A stretch of 64,000 bases of DNA from Geotrypetes seraphini (lineage: Eukaryota > Chordata > Amphibia > Gymnophiona > Dermophiidae). The notes below the pieces were generated by a model. That model ran no database searches, was not told the origin of the DNA, and saw only the letters and a list, made by a program, of their open reading frames with translations. Made by a program: the position numbers and the translations under genes. Where the stretch lies: the NCBI RefSeq assembly GCF_902459505.1, contig NC_047086.1, positions 174,753,619 through 174,817,618 on the forward strand, in the 5' to 3' direction. Positions 1 through 10,839 of the stretch are shown piece after piece; position 1 is the first letter of the stretch; every line of letters begins with the position of its first letter.

Positions 1-540
1 ATCAGTTCAAGGTGCCATTTATACTTGGCTGGTATATGCTGTTGTATTTTGCATGATGCCATTTAATGTAATGCCAGCATCAATATAAGGGGCTGTTGTA
101 AAAAAACAAAACAAAATGTTGACAGTTCTGGTTTATGGTGGAGTGAATCCAACATAAATTTCCCTTGGCAGCAATGATTATTTTTCAGACCTAAGGGCCT
201 CAATGATTCTAGTTAACACTTCAATATATGCATTTTATTTTTAAGGGCATTAAAACTTTCAGAATCGTCATCTTTTCCAAAACTAGTTTCAGTATAATGG
301 TTTCATTAACCTCCCATTGTATGTTCTAAAGTGCATGCCATTTCTTACCATGATTTATAGCCTTCTTTGATGTCAAAAAAGGAAAGTTATCTGTGGCCTT
401 TTCCAGTTCCATTTTTGAATCTATCCCTTTACATTTTCCCATCAATCATGGCCATGTTTCTTGCAGAGCTTATCCAGGCTCTTAATAAAACATCCTCTTT
501 GCATGGTCCCTTTCTCCGCCACTATTGTTTCGAGCCCCCT
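1..540. other. No gene or repeat recognised
   Basis: AT-rich single-copy-looking DNA. An open frame begins at 367, but its first part has no family resemblance that I can name. I see no splice-bounded exon and no terminal repeat here. Confidence 0.4.
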
Positions 541-700
541 CTTGCCAAGTCAACATTCTCATCAACACATTCCTTTCAGCTGGCTCTTTCCCTGATGTCG
601 AGCGTGTGCCATAAAAATGACCCTTTGTCTAACTACTGCCCACATCCAAGATCTTCTATTCAGGCTTGTGCAGCTATGTTCATTTTGCAAGCAATGTGAA
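540..700 (+). pseudogene. Possible L2-like LINE reverse-transcriptase scrap
   Basis: Across frames the translation gives short blocks resembling the start of an L2-clade reverse transcriptase: a 'SAGSFPD' type segment, then 'NDPLSNYCP', recalling the NDPSNYRPIS motif of that clade. There is no flanking structure and the fragment is short. It could be chance similarity. Confidence 0.3.
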
Positions 701-1139
701 ATCCTAGCAGCGGCAGTCTGTAGCCTTCTGTTGAAACAGAAATGCTTTTTTTCAAGTTGGGTATTTGATGAGGTACCTGTGTTCTTTTTGAAGACATTGT
801 TTTCATGATCCACAAAAAGTGGACCAATAGCAATTTGTTCTAAGAATTAGAAGGGGTGGATTGGGATAATTTCTATTTCAGTTTTTCTCTAAAGTACTAT
901 TCAAAATGCCATTCTCTGGTTACTCTCTGTCTTTTCTAAATTTGGTCTCCCATTCTAAACACATTCTACTTTTTCTCTACCTTTTTAAACAGACTGCAGT
1001 GAGGAAAATCAGGCTGAAAAGCTGTCTCCTGGGAAGGGAGGAGTGAGGACAGAAAAAGTGGCAAAGAAAAATGAGAGATAGGACAAATTCTGCCAGTAAG
1101 AATCACTAATAATAATACCCTAAGTATGCATGCACACTC

Positions 1140-1965
1140 CTACCTGTGTGTTCTGTAATCCGTAGGTCCGTGGTCCCGCATGCACAGTAGGACTCAGTGG
1201 TGGTTTCTTCTGTGCATGTGAGGCACTTTAAGCAGGGACGCACGAACGTGACTCCCCCCTCCTGAACTCAGTCTGTCTAACTAGACAACGGCCCCACACT
1301 CGCGGCACCCAGGTAATGTTCTGCGGCCCGCTATCTGGCCGACTCCCTTACACTCCCTGGCCAAAGTTATTTTAAAGTCCAAAGCCGCCACCGCGGCTCC
1401 TCTCATGAGTCGCACCTACATCAGTGAAGGCTTCTGACACAGGCGGGGATTGTGAGAGGAGCTGCCGCGGCAGCTTTAAACTTAAAAATAACTCTGGCAA
1501 GGGACTAAGGGAGCCGGCCATAAACAACCAGCTGCTGGGAAGGGAAGGGACTGGGGAGGGGGAATGCTGCTGCTGCTGCTGCTGCACAGGGATGTGGAGG
1601 GAAGGGAAATACCACTGCTGCACAGGGAAGTGTGTGGGGGGGAGGGAAATGCTGCTGCACAGGGAAATGGAGGGGAAGGGAATGCTGCTGTGGCTGATGC
1701 ACAGGGAAGTGGGGGGGGGAAGGAAATGCTGCTGCTACATAGGGGGCAGGGAGACAGACAGACAGATAGATAGCGAGAGAGAGGGAGGGAGAAAGAAAGA
1801 AAGATAGACAGCGGGAGGGAGACAAATAAAGGAAGCAAGACACAGGGACAGGGAGAAAGACAAAAAGACAGACAGACAAAGGGGGCCAGGGAGAGAGACA
1901 GAAAGAAAGAAAGACAGACAGACATATATTCTAGTACCTGTTAATGTAACGGGCTTAAAGACTAG
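1140..1965 (+). mobile_element. Candidate Helitron 3' end with GC-rich and simple-repeat body
   Basis: The end has the Helitron 3' layout. A 7-bp hairpin (1937-1943 pairing with 1947-1953, one G-T pair, 3-base loop) is followed by 12 nt and then CTAG at 1962-1965, with T as the next base, as expected for insertion between A and T. Upstream lies GC-rich sequence (1140-1560), a CTG run near 1564-1585 and GACA/GAAA-type simple repeats (1740-1925). No helicase gene is visible, so this would be a non-autonomous copy. The 5' end (expected TC) was not found, so the left boundary is a guess. Confidence 0.4.
1740..1925. repeat. Purine-rich simple repeat (GACA/GAGA/GAAA)
   Basis: A long stretch of AG-rich short tandem units, mainly GACAGACA, GAGA and AAAGAAAG, directly before the candidate Helitron hairpin. 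Open frames crossing it on either strand are products of its composition. Confidence 0.85.
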
Positions 1966-2035
1966 TATAACAATAAAGATTAAAATACCGTAAGCAGTGC
2001 CTAAGAAAATTGAAGCGGACTGGGGGAATACACGG

Positions 2036-3230
2036 GAGGCTAACAAACTGGGTATTGGGTAACACAATAATAATTGGTGATTTCAATTACTTTGATATTG
2101 ACTGGGTAAATGTAACATTTGGGCATGCTAGGGAGGTAGAATTCCTTAATCAAGGACTGCTTTTATGAAGCAGCTTATTTAGCAACTGACAAAAGGCAAA
2201 ACAATTCTAGTCCTAGTTCTTATTGGAGTGCATGATTTGGTGAAGGAAGTAATGGTGCTGGAGACACTTGATAACGGTCATTATAGCAGATAAGATTTGA
2301 TATAATCTCTGAAGTACACACAGTAAATCTAATGCAATAGCATTTAACTTTAAAAAAGGAGACTATAACAACATGAGAATGGTAAAAATGAAACTTAGAG
2401 GAGCAGCTGCAAAGGTCAAAATGTTATTAAAAAATACAATCCTGGAAGTCCAGACCAGATATATGGGATTATTAAAAAAGGAGGAAATAAGACCAAAGAC
2501 CAGCTGGTATGGTTAACAAGTGAGGCGAAGGAAGCTATTAGAGCTAAAATCCTTCAGAAAGTAAGAAGGATCTGACTGAAAATAATAGAAAACAGCATAA
2601 ATAATGGCAAGACAAATGCAAGGTGCTGATAAGGAAGGCAAAGAGAGACCTTGAAAAGAAGATTGCACTGGAGTAATTTGTAATTTATCTTAAAATCTAG
2701 TATGGTACTGGAAGACTGGAGGGTGGCCAACGTAATGCCAATTTTTAAAAAGAGTTCCAGAAGTGATCTATGAAATTATAGATCGTCGAGACTGATGTCA
2801 GTGACAGAAAAAAAGGTGGAGGCTATTATAAATAACAAAATTGCAGAGTATATACTATACATAAGCATGGATTAATGAGACAAATCAACATGGATTTAGT
2901 CAAGAGAAATCTTGCCTTACCAAGCTACAACATTTTTGTAAAAGGGTGAATAAACATGTGGATAAAGGTTGATGTTGTGTATCTGGATTTTCAAAAGGCA
3001 TTTGACAAAGTACCTCATGAAATACTTCTGTGGAAATTAGAAAGTCATGGGATAGAAAGTAATGTCCTATTATGGATTAAGAACTGGTTAAAAGATAGAA
3101 AACAGAGATTAGGCTTAAATGATCAGTATTCTCAATGGAGAAGGGTAAATAGTGGGGTTCTTCAAAAATACAAAATATATTTCTCACACTATCACATAAC
3201 ATGGTCTAAATTAATTTGAGAGGAAAAGAA
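2036..3230 (+). mobile_element. CR1 LINE, endonuclease to reverse transcriptase, decayed
   Basis: A CR1 retrotransposon copy. Near 2060-2115 the translation gives an endonuclease block of the type IIGDFNY.DIDW. From 2700 the reverse-transcriptase region begins, and a 2956-3219 frame carries the motif [16 protein letters not shown] followed by WIKNWLKDRKQR and a VNSGVLQ segment. The similarity ends near 3170, before the FADD box, so the 3' half is missing. Frames are interrupted between the blocks. It is a dead copy. Confidence 0.85.
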
Positions 3231-3384
3231 TCTCAGAATCCTGCTTGATTTTCTCAACCATTGAATCAATCATGACTTATATGGTTCCAAATCTCTATCA
3301 TGGATCCTAAAAAACCTCTCCTACTATATAATGTATGTTATTTAAATTTTATTTTCTTGGGCAATTTCATCTTATATCAACAAA

Positions 3385-3560
3385 CAGCCATGGCCCGATG
3401 GGACCTATTTTGCGCTAATATTGGCTTCTTCAAAGGGTCACTGATGGCTGCTGTTCATTTTTAAGCTGCGTGAGTGCGCATGACGGCTGTTGTTACTGAC
3501 AGAACCCGCTAATATCAGCTTCTCCAGAGGGTCACTGATGGCTGCTATTCATCTATAAAG
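3385..3560 (-). repeat. Two tandem degenerate copies of a hammerhead-like repeat unit
   Basis: Blocks 3414-3458 and 3508-3551 are near-duplicates 94 bp apart. On the minus strand each resembles a worn version of the motif seen better at 14925-14970 and 43962-44006: a CTGAAG-like core, a short hairpin and a GAAA-like segment. Tandem copies of such motifs are known in Penelope-like retroelement termini. The duplication is certain; the ribozyme reading is weak. Confidence 0.35.
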
Positions 3561-3734
3561 CAAATATTAAATACCATTAAGTTTTAAGTTTTTATATACT
3601 GTGTGAATTTAAACGATTCTACCAAAGAAACTGCCAAAAAGTACCTCCTATTTTACTTAATGATTTAATAGGTTCTATAACATTTTATCTCATGAGAGAT
3701 CCATAATAGCACCCATCTCACTTCAAATCTTTTA

Positions 3735-3920
3735 AAAATGTTTTATTTATTTATTTTTTAAAATTATCTTTATTAGCAATTGCAAAGGAAACATACAACC
3801 AGGATCACAACAAGCAGAACAAACAGATCAGGCATAGATACCAACTCTAGAAACCCATGAAAGCAAATGTTGTTAAACTAAACCCCTAAACACTGCTGCT
3901 AGCAAAACAAACCTGCTAAT
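3735..3920 (-). mobile_element. L1-like LINE 3' tail
   Basis: Read on the minus strand, this ends in an A-rich tail preceded by AATAAAG-type sequence (plus-strand tttattt and ctttatt near 3740-3775). This is the appearance of a polyadenylated LINE 3' end. No coding part is attached. Confidence 0.4.
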
Positions 3921-3929
3921 ACAGCTTCA

Positions 3930-4190
3930 TAAAAGGGGGGCCCATGTGCCCTCCTCTCTGCCCCTCCCCCGCACCTTCCGCACCAACCACCTCCCACGCC
4001 CTCCTCTCCTCGCTCCTTCTGCACCACATTCGTCCCTCCCTTCCCATCCCTGTACCTCTTAAAATCTTTGTGAGTGTGAGCAGCTTCTCCAGCCTGCTTC
4101 TCACGCTAGCTTTCCCTCTGACATCACTTCCTGGTCCCATGACCTGGAAGTGATTTCATAGGGAGCCAGGCCATTGCGAGCAGCAGGCTA
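3930..4190. mobile_element. Partial GC-rich element shared with 48810-49200
   Basis: CT-rich sequence followed by a stretch with 'ctgacatcacttcctgg' and the mirrored 'gaagtgatttcat' resembles the interior of the elements at 48810-49200 and 54606-54933. The latter has hAT-style ends. Neither terminus is clear in this copy. Confidence 0.4.
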
Positions 4191-4404
4191 GATGTAGTTG
4201 ATTGTGCTGGAGAAGATTCTAAATAGATATGGGAGGGCAGGGAAGGGAGGGTGCATGCATGGCATGGGGGGGCAGAGAGGTGCCATTTGTACAATGGTCA
4301 GTGATTATGGGGATAAGCCATGTTAAGATGCTTGGGCAGTGGTTATGGACTGACAGAGATGTTCTTAAAGAACAAGGTCCTGCAATATGCTGCAGCGATT
4401 GAAA

Positions 4405-5395
4405 CACATAAGAATAGCCATACTGGGTCAGACCAATGGTCCATTTAGCCCAGTATCCTGCTTCCAACTGTGACCAATCCAGATTACAAATAGCAGCAAC
4501 ATTCCATGCTAAGAGGCCCAGGGCAGGCAGTGACTTCCCTCATGTCTATCTAAAATGGTTAAGGGGCTGGAGGAGTTGTCGTACAGTGAGAGATTAGAGA
4601 AACTGGGCCTCTTCTCCCTTGAAAAGAGGAGACTGAGAGGGGACATGATCGAAACATTCAAGATAATGAAGGGAATAGACTTTGTAGATAAAGACAGGTT
4701 GTTCACCCTCTCCAAGGCAGAGAGAACGAGAGGGCACTCTCTAAAGTTAAAAGGGGATAGATTCCGTACAAACTTACCCAGAGAGTGGTGGAAAACTGGA
4801 ACGCTCTTCCGGAGGCTGTTATACGGAAATCACCCTCCAGGGATTCAAGACAAAGTTAGATAAGTCCCTGCGGAACTGGAACATACGCAGGAAGGGCTGG
4901 TCTCGGTTAGGGCGCTGGTCTTTAACCTAGGGGCCGCCACGGGAGCGGACTGCTGGGCACGATGGAGCACCGGTCTGACCCAGCAGCGGAAATTCTTATG
5001 TTCTTATGTTCTAATAGCAGACAAATGAACTTGTCCAAACCTTTTTTAAACCCAGACACTCTGTTACCATACGCTCCGTCAATGAGTTTCAGATCTTAAA
5101 GGTATTTCTTCCTACTTGTTTTAAAAGTATTTCATTGTAGTTTCATTGCGTGCTCCCTTGTACTTTTTGAAAGAATGAAAAATTGATTCATTTTTACACA
5201 TTTTACTGTACTCAAGATTTTGTAGATAATATCCCCCCTCAACTGTCTCTTTTCTAAGCTGAAAAGACCTAACCTGTTTAGCCTTTCCTCGTAAGAAAGG
5301 AGTTCCATTCCCTTTATCATTTTGGTATTTTGGTTGCTCTTCTTTGAACATTTTCTAATTCTGCTTTGAATAGCAAAAAAATAGCAAAAAAAAAA
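4405..5395 (-). mobile_element. CR1 LINE 3' end, split by a younger CR1
   Basis: An old CR1 copy on the minus strand. Its extreme 3' end (plus-strand 'ataagaatagccatactggg') is at 4405-4545. The rest, up to the region encoding the [21 protein letters not shown] block, resumes at 5013-5395. The gap is filled by a plus-strand CR1 (4546-5012). Frames are broken by many substitutions. Confidence 0.8.
4546..5012 (+). mobile_element. CR1 LINE 3' end inserted in an older CR1
   Basis: It encodes the CR1 C-terminal block ([27 protein letters not shown]... near 4590-4670), followed by the 3' UTR with 'ctgacccagcagcgg'. It ends in tandem TTCTTATG units (4995-5011), the usual CR1 tail. It is strongly 5'-truncated and lies opposite to the host CR1 copy, so it is the younger insertion. 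Confidence 0.85.
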
Positions 5396-5511
5396 AACCC
5401 AACCCACACAGGACAAGAATAATTTTAATTCTCTTTTCTGCTTCTCTATTCCTAGTCTGTGCTCTTAAACTGGTATAAATGTCCACACCTTTAATATAGT
5501 CAATTAATCTA

Positions 5512-5627
5512 GGGCTCCTTTTACGAAGGTGCGCTAGGGTTTTTAGCGCACACACAAAATTACCGTGCGCTATAGTGCGTGGCAGCGCGATCGTTAAGGC
5601 CCTAGCACACCTTTGTAAAAGGAGCCC
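5512..5627. mobile_element. PIF/Harbinger-type palindromic MITE
   Basis: A 116-bp near-perfect palindrome with ends GGGCTCCTTTTAC and GTAAAAGGAGCCC. It is flanked by the 3-bp duplication CTA (5509-5511 and 5628-5630). A 3-bp NTA-type target site fits the PIF/Harbinger superfamily. It has no coding capacity. Related copies are at 32529-32714 and 63563-63724, and a cut copy lies at the window end. Confidence 0.75.
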
Positions 5628-5699
5628 CTAGTGTTTCATAGAGCCACAAAGCTCCTCTGTGGCCCCATAAAAAGTAGCCTCCACATGTTTGGCATTGAG

Positions 5700-7410
5700 A
5701 GGCATTTTTGATATGTACAAAAATCCAGTATTAAAACATGCCCATTTTCAAAACTGTAAGACATCTTGTCTTCGTATTGTTTTTTCTTTTTTTTCAAAAA
5801 TGGATGTGTTTGTGGTCAGTGTATCTATCTTTTTGAATCATTTTTGAAAAACATGTCCAAAAGACAAATGCACAGAACAAGTCGTTGGGATGCAGGAAAG
5901 GCCAACATTCTTAGACTGGCCACACAGACATCCCAGCAGAGCACCTTAGAGGGCACTACAGTGAACTTCATATTAAAAGGTCCAGGTATACATTTCAACA
6001 TAACTCTCTCCCTGAAGTCTTTCCTATATAAAGACGCCTTTGAAAATTAAATTCTTTGCTCCAAGCTCTTTTTTTTTTCCCCCCTTAAAATCATAGAAGG
6101 CCTCAGACATTTTCTCTATTAACCCAATTGTGCTTCCCTTATTTGTCTTTTTTCTATAATTATTGTAGTTCCACCCCTGTCTCTTCTGTATCAGGTTAGT
6201 CCTCGTCTGATTTGTCCATTTTTAAAGTTGTAATACTATGTCCCTGTTTTTATCATGTGCATCGCTTAGAAGTCTTTAAAGGCGATATTATCAAATTTTA
6301 AATAAACCTGAACCTGAACCTTTCAAAACCCACTTAAACCTATTGTACCCAACTGTACAGCACAATAAAATGTCTGAGACCTCCTATGATTTTAAAGGGG
6401 GGAAAAAAAAGGAGCTTGGAGCAAAGAATTTAATTTTCAAAGGCGTCTTTATATAGGAAAGACTTCAGGGAGAGAGTTATGTTGAAATGTGTACCTGGGC
6501 CTTATGCCTGCAGGTGACACCTACATGTGAGTACAGTGGAATTAGGATGGGGTTTGTAAGGCTCACAGGTTCCACTACAAAGGTAGTGGCTAGAGTGGAG
6601 TATGGGCCTAAGTCCTCATCTCTATGGTTCATTACACCATCCATCAGGCTACTCCAGAACTCTGCTTGCTTGCTGCTCTATTAGGACTGGCCATAATATC
6701 TGAAGCTGCCATACAGGCAGGTAGGTATGTACTGTTTCTTCACATTTTTTGTCGGGTGGGAAGGGGTCATGCTTACATCCCTTCAGTGGTCATCTGGTAA
6801 GTTTGGGCACCTTTTTGGCTCTTATTTGTTGTTAAAACAGGTCTAGCCCAAGATATTTAAACAGTGCCCTGGATGTATTCTTAAATGTTCAAAAAAGTTC
6901 AGATCTTAAGCCTGCCCTAGGACAACCCATAGCATACCTCTAACATGCCCCTTTCAGATTTAGACAAACAGTGGTTGAACAGCATAGAAATCTGTCTAGA
7001 ACAGGGGTCTCAAACTTGCGGCCCGCCAGGAACTATTTTGAGGCCCTCAGTATGTTTATCATAATCACAAAAGTAAAATAAAACAGTTTCTTGATCATAT
7101 GTCTCTTTAGCTATAAATGACAATATTATTATTAAGACTTAGCCAAAAGGAAAGATTTATAAACTATAAAAGAGTTTTACCTCATGCAAAACAGTCATTT
7201 CTTTAATAAGACATTAACTATTTTTTTCTGAGGCCCTCCAAGTATCTACAAATCCAAAATGTGGCCCTGCAAAGGGTTTGAGTTTGAGACCACTGGTCTA
7301 GAACATCAATTTTGAAAATAGCGAATTGGAAGCGTTTGGCAAGAAAAATATCCATCTGTCCCTTTATGTCACTTTTTGGATGTTTCTTTTTTGGAAAATT
7401 AGCTCCTTAA
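5700..7410. mobile_element. Long inverted-repeat DNA element, copy A
   Basis: Arms near 5975-6112 and 6365-6500 are reverse complements. They surround a loop that holds a LINE-like 3' tail (6180-6330). The flanking sequence matches, in part inverted, the elements at 40335-41358 and 47335-48095: blocks such as 'ggtcatctggtaagt', 'aaaacaggtctag' and 'gcctgcaggtg'. A 294-bp hAT element (7002-7295) is inserted near its right end. No transposase is visible, so it is non-autonomous and its superfamily is unknown. Confidence 0.55.
7002..7295. mobile_element. hAT non-autonomous element
   Basis: Ends are CAGGGGTCTCAAACT and AGTTTGAGACCACTG. They are flanked by a perfect 8-bp duplication gtctagaa (6994-7001 and 7296-7303). 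Ends of CAGNG type with 8-bp target sites define hAT. The interior is AT-rich, holds GGCCCTC motifs in both halves and has no reading frame. The intact duplication suggests modest age. Confidence 0.9.
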
Positions 7411-7678
7411 TCACTAGAGCTCCAGCTGTTTTTATAGTTTTGTAATATTAAAAAGAAAAATGCATTGTTTGCAGACTTATTAGGGAAATTGTCTCTCATT
7501 TGTCAGTAGAGGCTTCACAAAAAAAGTCTTTACAAAAAAAGATGCTGAGGGGAGATATGGTAGAGGTCTATAAAATCCTCAGTGGAGAGGAATCAGTAAA
7601 TGTGAATCAATGGTTTATTTGTTCACACAGTGCAAAAACTGAGAGGCATACCATGAAGTTACTAAGAAGCACATTTAA

Positions 7679-7927
7679 CCCTTTAATTGGCAGATGGTAA
7701 AACGGCAGCTTTATGTAACTTGATGTTGAACGAGAGCAACAGTGCCAAGTAAACAGGCATTTGGAGATGCAGATCTCCCATAAGACAATACCACAATAAA
7801 TATGCAATTGCTTCTTAATTTTAGTTTTTTTTTATCTTATCAGGATCTTCAGAACTGAGCGCAGCAATCTATGGTAAGAGCCATAGAAGACATATGTTGC
7901 TTCTGAGCAACAATGCCAAATAAAGGG
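7679..7927. mobile_element. piggyBac-like MITE
   Basis: A 249-bp element with ends CCCTTTAATTGGCA and TGCCAAATAAAGGG, flanked by TTAA on both sides (7675-7678 and 7928-7931). A TTAA target and CCCTTT ends are the marks of piggyBac elements. No coding sequence is visible. It lies inside a CR1 copy, which dates it as younger than that copy. Confidence 0.8.
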
Positions 7928-7969
7928 TTAAAAGAAACTAGAAAAAAACATTTTTCACTACGTGCAAAA

Positions 7970-8104
7970 TAGGGTTGCCATATGGCACCAGAAAAAGGAG
8001 GACAGATTGAGACATCTGGGTTTTACTTCCATTGCTTTCAGTGGAAGGAAAACCCAGATATTTCAATCTGTCCTCCTTTTTCTGGAGCCATATGGTAAAC
8101 CCTA
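7970..8104. mobile_element. hAT MITE (TAGGGTTGCCA type)
   Basis: A 135-bp palindromic element with ends TAGGGTTGCCATATGGC and GCCATATGGTAAACCCTA. It is flanked by a perfect 8-bp duplication gtgcaaaa (7962-7969 and 8105-8112). Its ends are shared with the larger element at 14593-14905. It has no coding capacity. Confidence 0.85.
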
Positions 8105-8779
8105 GTGCAAAATATGCTCTGAATTTGATTACCAGAGGATGTGGGAAAAGCAGTCAGCATAGTTGAATTTAGAAAAGGTTTGTACAATTTCCTGGAGGAA
8201 AGGTCCATAAACTCATATTATTATGACAGGCTTGGGGAAAAGCCATTATTGATCCCTGGGGGTAAGTAGAATGGAATCTTGCTAATTTTTGGAATCATGC
8301 CAGGTACTTGTGGCCTGGATTTAGCCACTGATAGAAGTAGGATGCTGGGCTAGATGGATCTTTGGTCTGATCCAATATGGCGATACATTCCTCCATTCAC
8401 ATCAGAGGGTGATGCTACTAATATAATCCTTTAATTTTTTGTGTGGGATAATTGGCTCATGTATCATAAATGAGAACATTTTTAATTAAGAAATAACAAT
8501 TAAATAAATGAATTAGGCATGATCGCATAATGCTCAAAACCCACCCTGCAAATGCTGTGGTCTTCAAGAGCTCATGGGAGTTTGAGCTGATTTTTCTGGC
8601 CTCTGTCTTTGCCAGCAAACTCTGTCTTGGCATTCATTTTATGATTTTGCTATGCTGATTTTGGCTTTCAAGAGAACAGAATGCATGAAAAGTGATACAG
8701 TTGCCTGTGAGAAAATATTGCTCTGTAGTTTCATAATAATACTTAAAATATCAAAAGGGGTGGAAAGGAAGAAATTACC

Positions 8780-9515
8780 CATGAAAACTACGAGCTATAC
8801 ACATTAGCACAAAACAATTGAAGTTACAGCATAGCAGAATAAAAAAATGGCAATGACAAAAGCCGTTTCTCTCTCTTATGTACCCAAACATCCTTCTGAC
8901 TTTGGCCATTGCCTTTTTTCTTTTATAGGCCACCTTAAGATCATTAGTTATGATCAGCCTAAGATCCTGCTCTTCTTTCATGAACAGATATTCTTCACTT
9001 GGGTTTTTGCAGCTCAAATTCCTGATCCTGCCTTTTGTAGCATTAAAGTTAACAGACAAATCCAAGACCACTGTTCAAGTTATGCTAGATCCCACTTCTT
9101 ATTATCCACATCTTCTGCAATATCAAGTACAAGAATATTAAAAGAACTGGACAGAAGACTGATCCTTGTGGAATGCCAGTGGCAACGACTTATCCTCAGA
9201 ATGAACTCCATTTACAACTACCCTTTGTTGTTTCCTGACATAAAACCATAAGCATGGCCTTACTGGGACAGATCAGAGATCCATCAAGCTCAATATCCTG
9301 TTTCCAACAGTGGTCATAAGTACCTGACAAGATCCCAAGTAATTAGAATCAAATTACATAATAATGCAGTTGATCCAAAGTAAAATAGATTTTATGCTGC
9401 ACATCCTAGAAATAAGCATTGAAATTTTCTAAGTCCGTTTTAATAATGGTTCTTTTAGGAAATTGTCCAAACCATTTTAAAACCAGTTAGTCATTTTAGG
9501 GTCCATACCAAAAGT
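8780..9515 (-). mobile_element. CR1 LINE, reverse transcriptase to 3' end, decayed
   Basis: On the minus strand the 8775-9071 frame holds LSCKNPSEEYLFMKEEQDLRLIITNDLKVA, matching the CR1 block after the reverse transcriptase. The 3' UTR consensus appears inverted at 9241-9330 (plus 'gccttactgggacagatcag'). The two parts are not in a simple collinear order, so this may be two separate copies side by side. Confidence 0.65.
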
Positions 9516-10320
9516 CAGGGCCGCCATCAGGGCAGTACTACCAGTCCTGCATTCAGGGACCCGGAGCTGACAGGGGGCCCGGGCTCCCCCAGGGTCCTAG
9601 GCAGTGTTCTAAGGCAGGGGCGCCAGTAGCTCGCCAAGGCAAAGTGAGTCGATCACCCAGGACTCACTTTGTCTTGGCGATCTAATCTATCGGACCTATC
9701 AGTCTTCCTCTCCCCGACGTCAATTCTGCAGTCGGAGAGGAAGTTCGGGCCAGCCAATCGCTGCCTGGCTGGGCGGAACTTCCTCTCCGACGGCAGAATT
9801 GACGTCGGGGAGAGGAAGACTGATCGGCCCGAAGCAGGGAGAGCATGCGTCGGCGTCGGGGCCTGTTATCCATTGGTGGGTCCTGTTCCCCGATGGCAGC
9901 GGCAGTGGCAGTGGCTTGGGGAACGGCAGGGAGAAAGAAAGAAAGGGGGCAGGCAGGGAAACAGAAGGAAAGAAGAGAAACAGAAAAAAAGAAAGAAAGG
10001 GCAGGGAGAGAGGAAGAAAAAGTTGGAGGAGGGAATGAGGTGTGGAGGAGAGAAAGCATACAGGCTGATAGAAGGGAAGAAAGATTGGATGCACAGTCAG
10101 AAGAAGAAAGTGCAACCAGAGACTCATGAAATCACCAAAGGTAGGAAAAATTATTTTATTTTAAATTTAGCAAAGTGGAGGCAGTATTACCACAGTTTTC
10201 AAAGGAATTTGCCCAAATAACTTAATAGTTAACTGGGTAAATTCCCAGAGATGAAAACTTCCCTTCACTTACTATGCACAGTTCTGAATTTATATCTGCT
10301 GTCTATATTTTACAATATGG

Positions 10321-10450
10321 TCTCCTTTTACTAAACCGCAATAGTGGTTTTTAGCGCAGGGAGCCTATGAGTGTCAAGAGCAGCGCTGGGCATTCAGCGC
10401 AGCTCCCTGCGCTAAAAACTGCTATTGTGGTTTAATAAAAAGGATGGAGG
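10321..10450. mobile_element. Harbinger-type palindromic MITE
   Basis: A palindrome of about 130 bp with arms 'cctccttttactaaaccgca' and its mirror ending 'aaaaaggatggagg'. The inner arms hold TTTTTAGCGCAGGGAG and its complement. It belongs to the same structural group as the 3-bp-duplication elements elsewhere in the window, and lies within the 2.4-kb hAT element. Confidence 0.6.
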
Positions 10451-10698
10451 GTATATTTGTCTATTTTTGTATGGTTGTTACTGAGGTGACAATGCATTGA
10501 GTCATCTGCCTTGACCTCTTTGAAAAAAACCCAGAATAGGAATGATAATTAACATTTTCTCAGCGTATAGTGTGCTTTGTGTTTTTTAATTTTATTGTTG
10601 GTAGATCATTTTGACTTGGTCATTTTAAAGTAGCTCACAAGCTCAAAAAGTTTGGGCATCTCTGAGCTAGAGCATTGAAACTGTGTATTTCTATTTTA

Positions 10699-10839
10699 TC
10701 CCCCCTTTTACAAAACTGTGGAGCGGTTTTTAGCGCCAGCCGTGGTGGTAGCAGCTCTGATGCTTAGAATTCTATGAGCGTCAGGGCTGTTACCACTGTG
10801 GCTAAAATCCACACTACAGTTTTGTAAAAGAGTGAGGGG
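10699..10839. mobile_element. Harbinger-type palindromic MITE
   Basis: A 141-bp palindrome with arms TTTACAAAACTGTGGAGCGG and complement, and the shared centre 'gaattctatgagcgtc'. It is flanked by TTA (10696-10698 and 10840-10842), a 3-bp Harbinger-like target. It is inserted in the 2.4-kb hAT element. Confidence 0.65.

Larger units (their letters stand above)
7500..8395 (+). mobile_element. CR1 LINE 3' end carrying two DNA-element insertions
   Basis: It encodes the CR1 C-terminal block (KKMLRGDMVEVYKILSGEESVNV at 7537-7610) and then the 3' UTR ending in 'gctagatggatctttggtctg' (8348-8368). A piggyBac-like element sits at 7679-7927 and a hAT element at 7970-8104. Removing both restores continuous CR1 similarity. 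Confidence 0.8.

Noticed and set aside
1482-1925. Ser/Leu/Pro-rich minus-strand frames
   Set aside because: They are translations of purine-rich simple repeats in several frames and have no protein-like features.
3916-4153. Opposed 69-74 codon frames
   Set aside because: They fall in a CT-rich DNA-element fragment, so both strands stay open because of composition.
9669-10220. A 183-codon open frame
   Set aside because: It crosses the hairpin and the AG-rich part of the hAT element, and its Lys/Arg/Glu-rich product reflects base composition.
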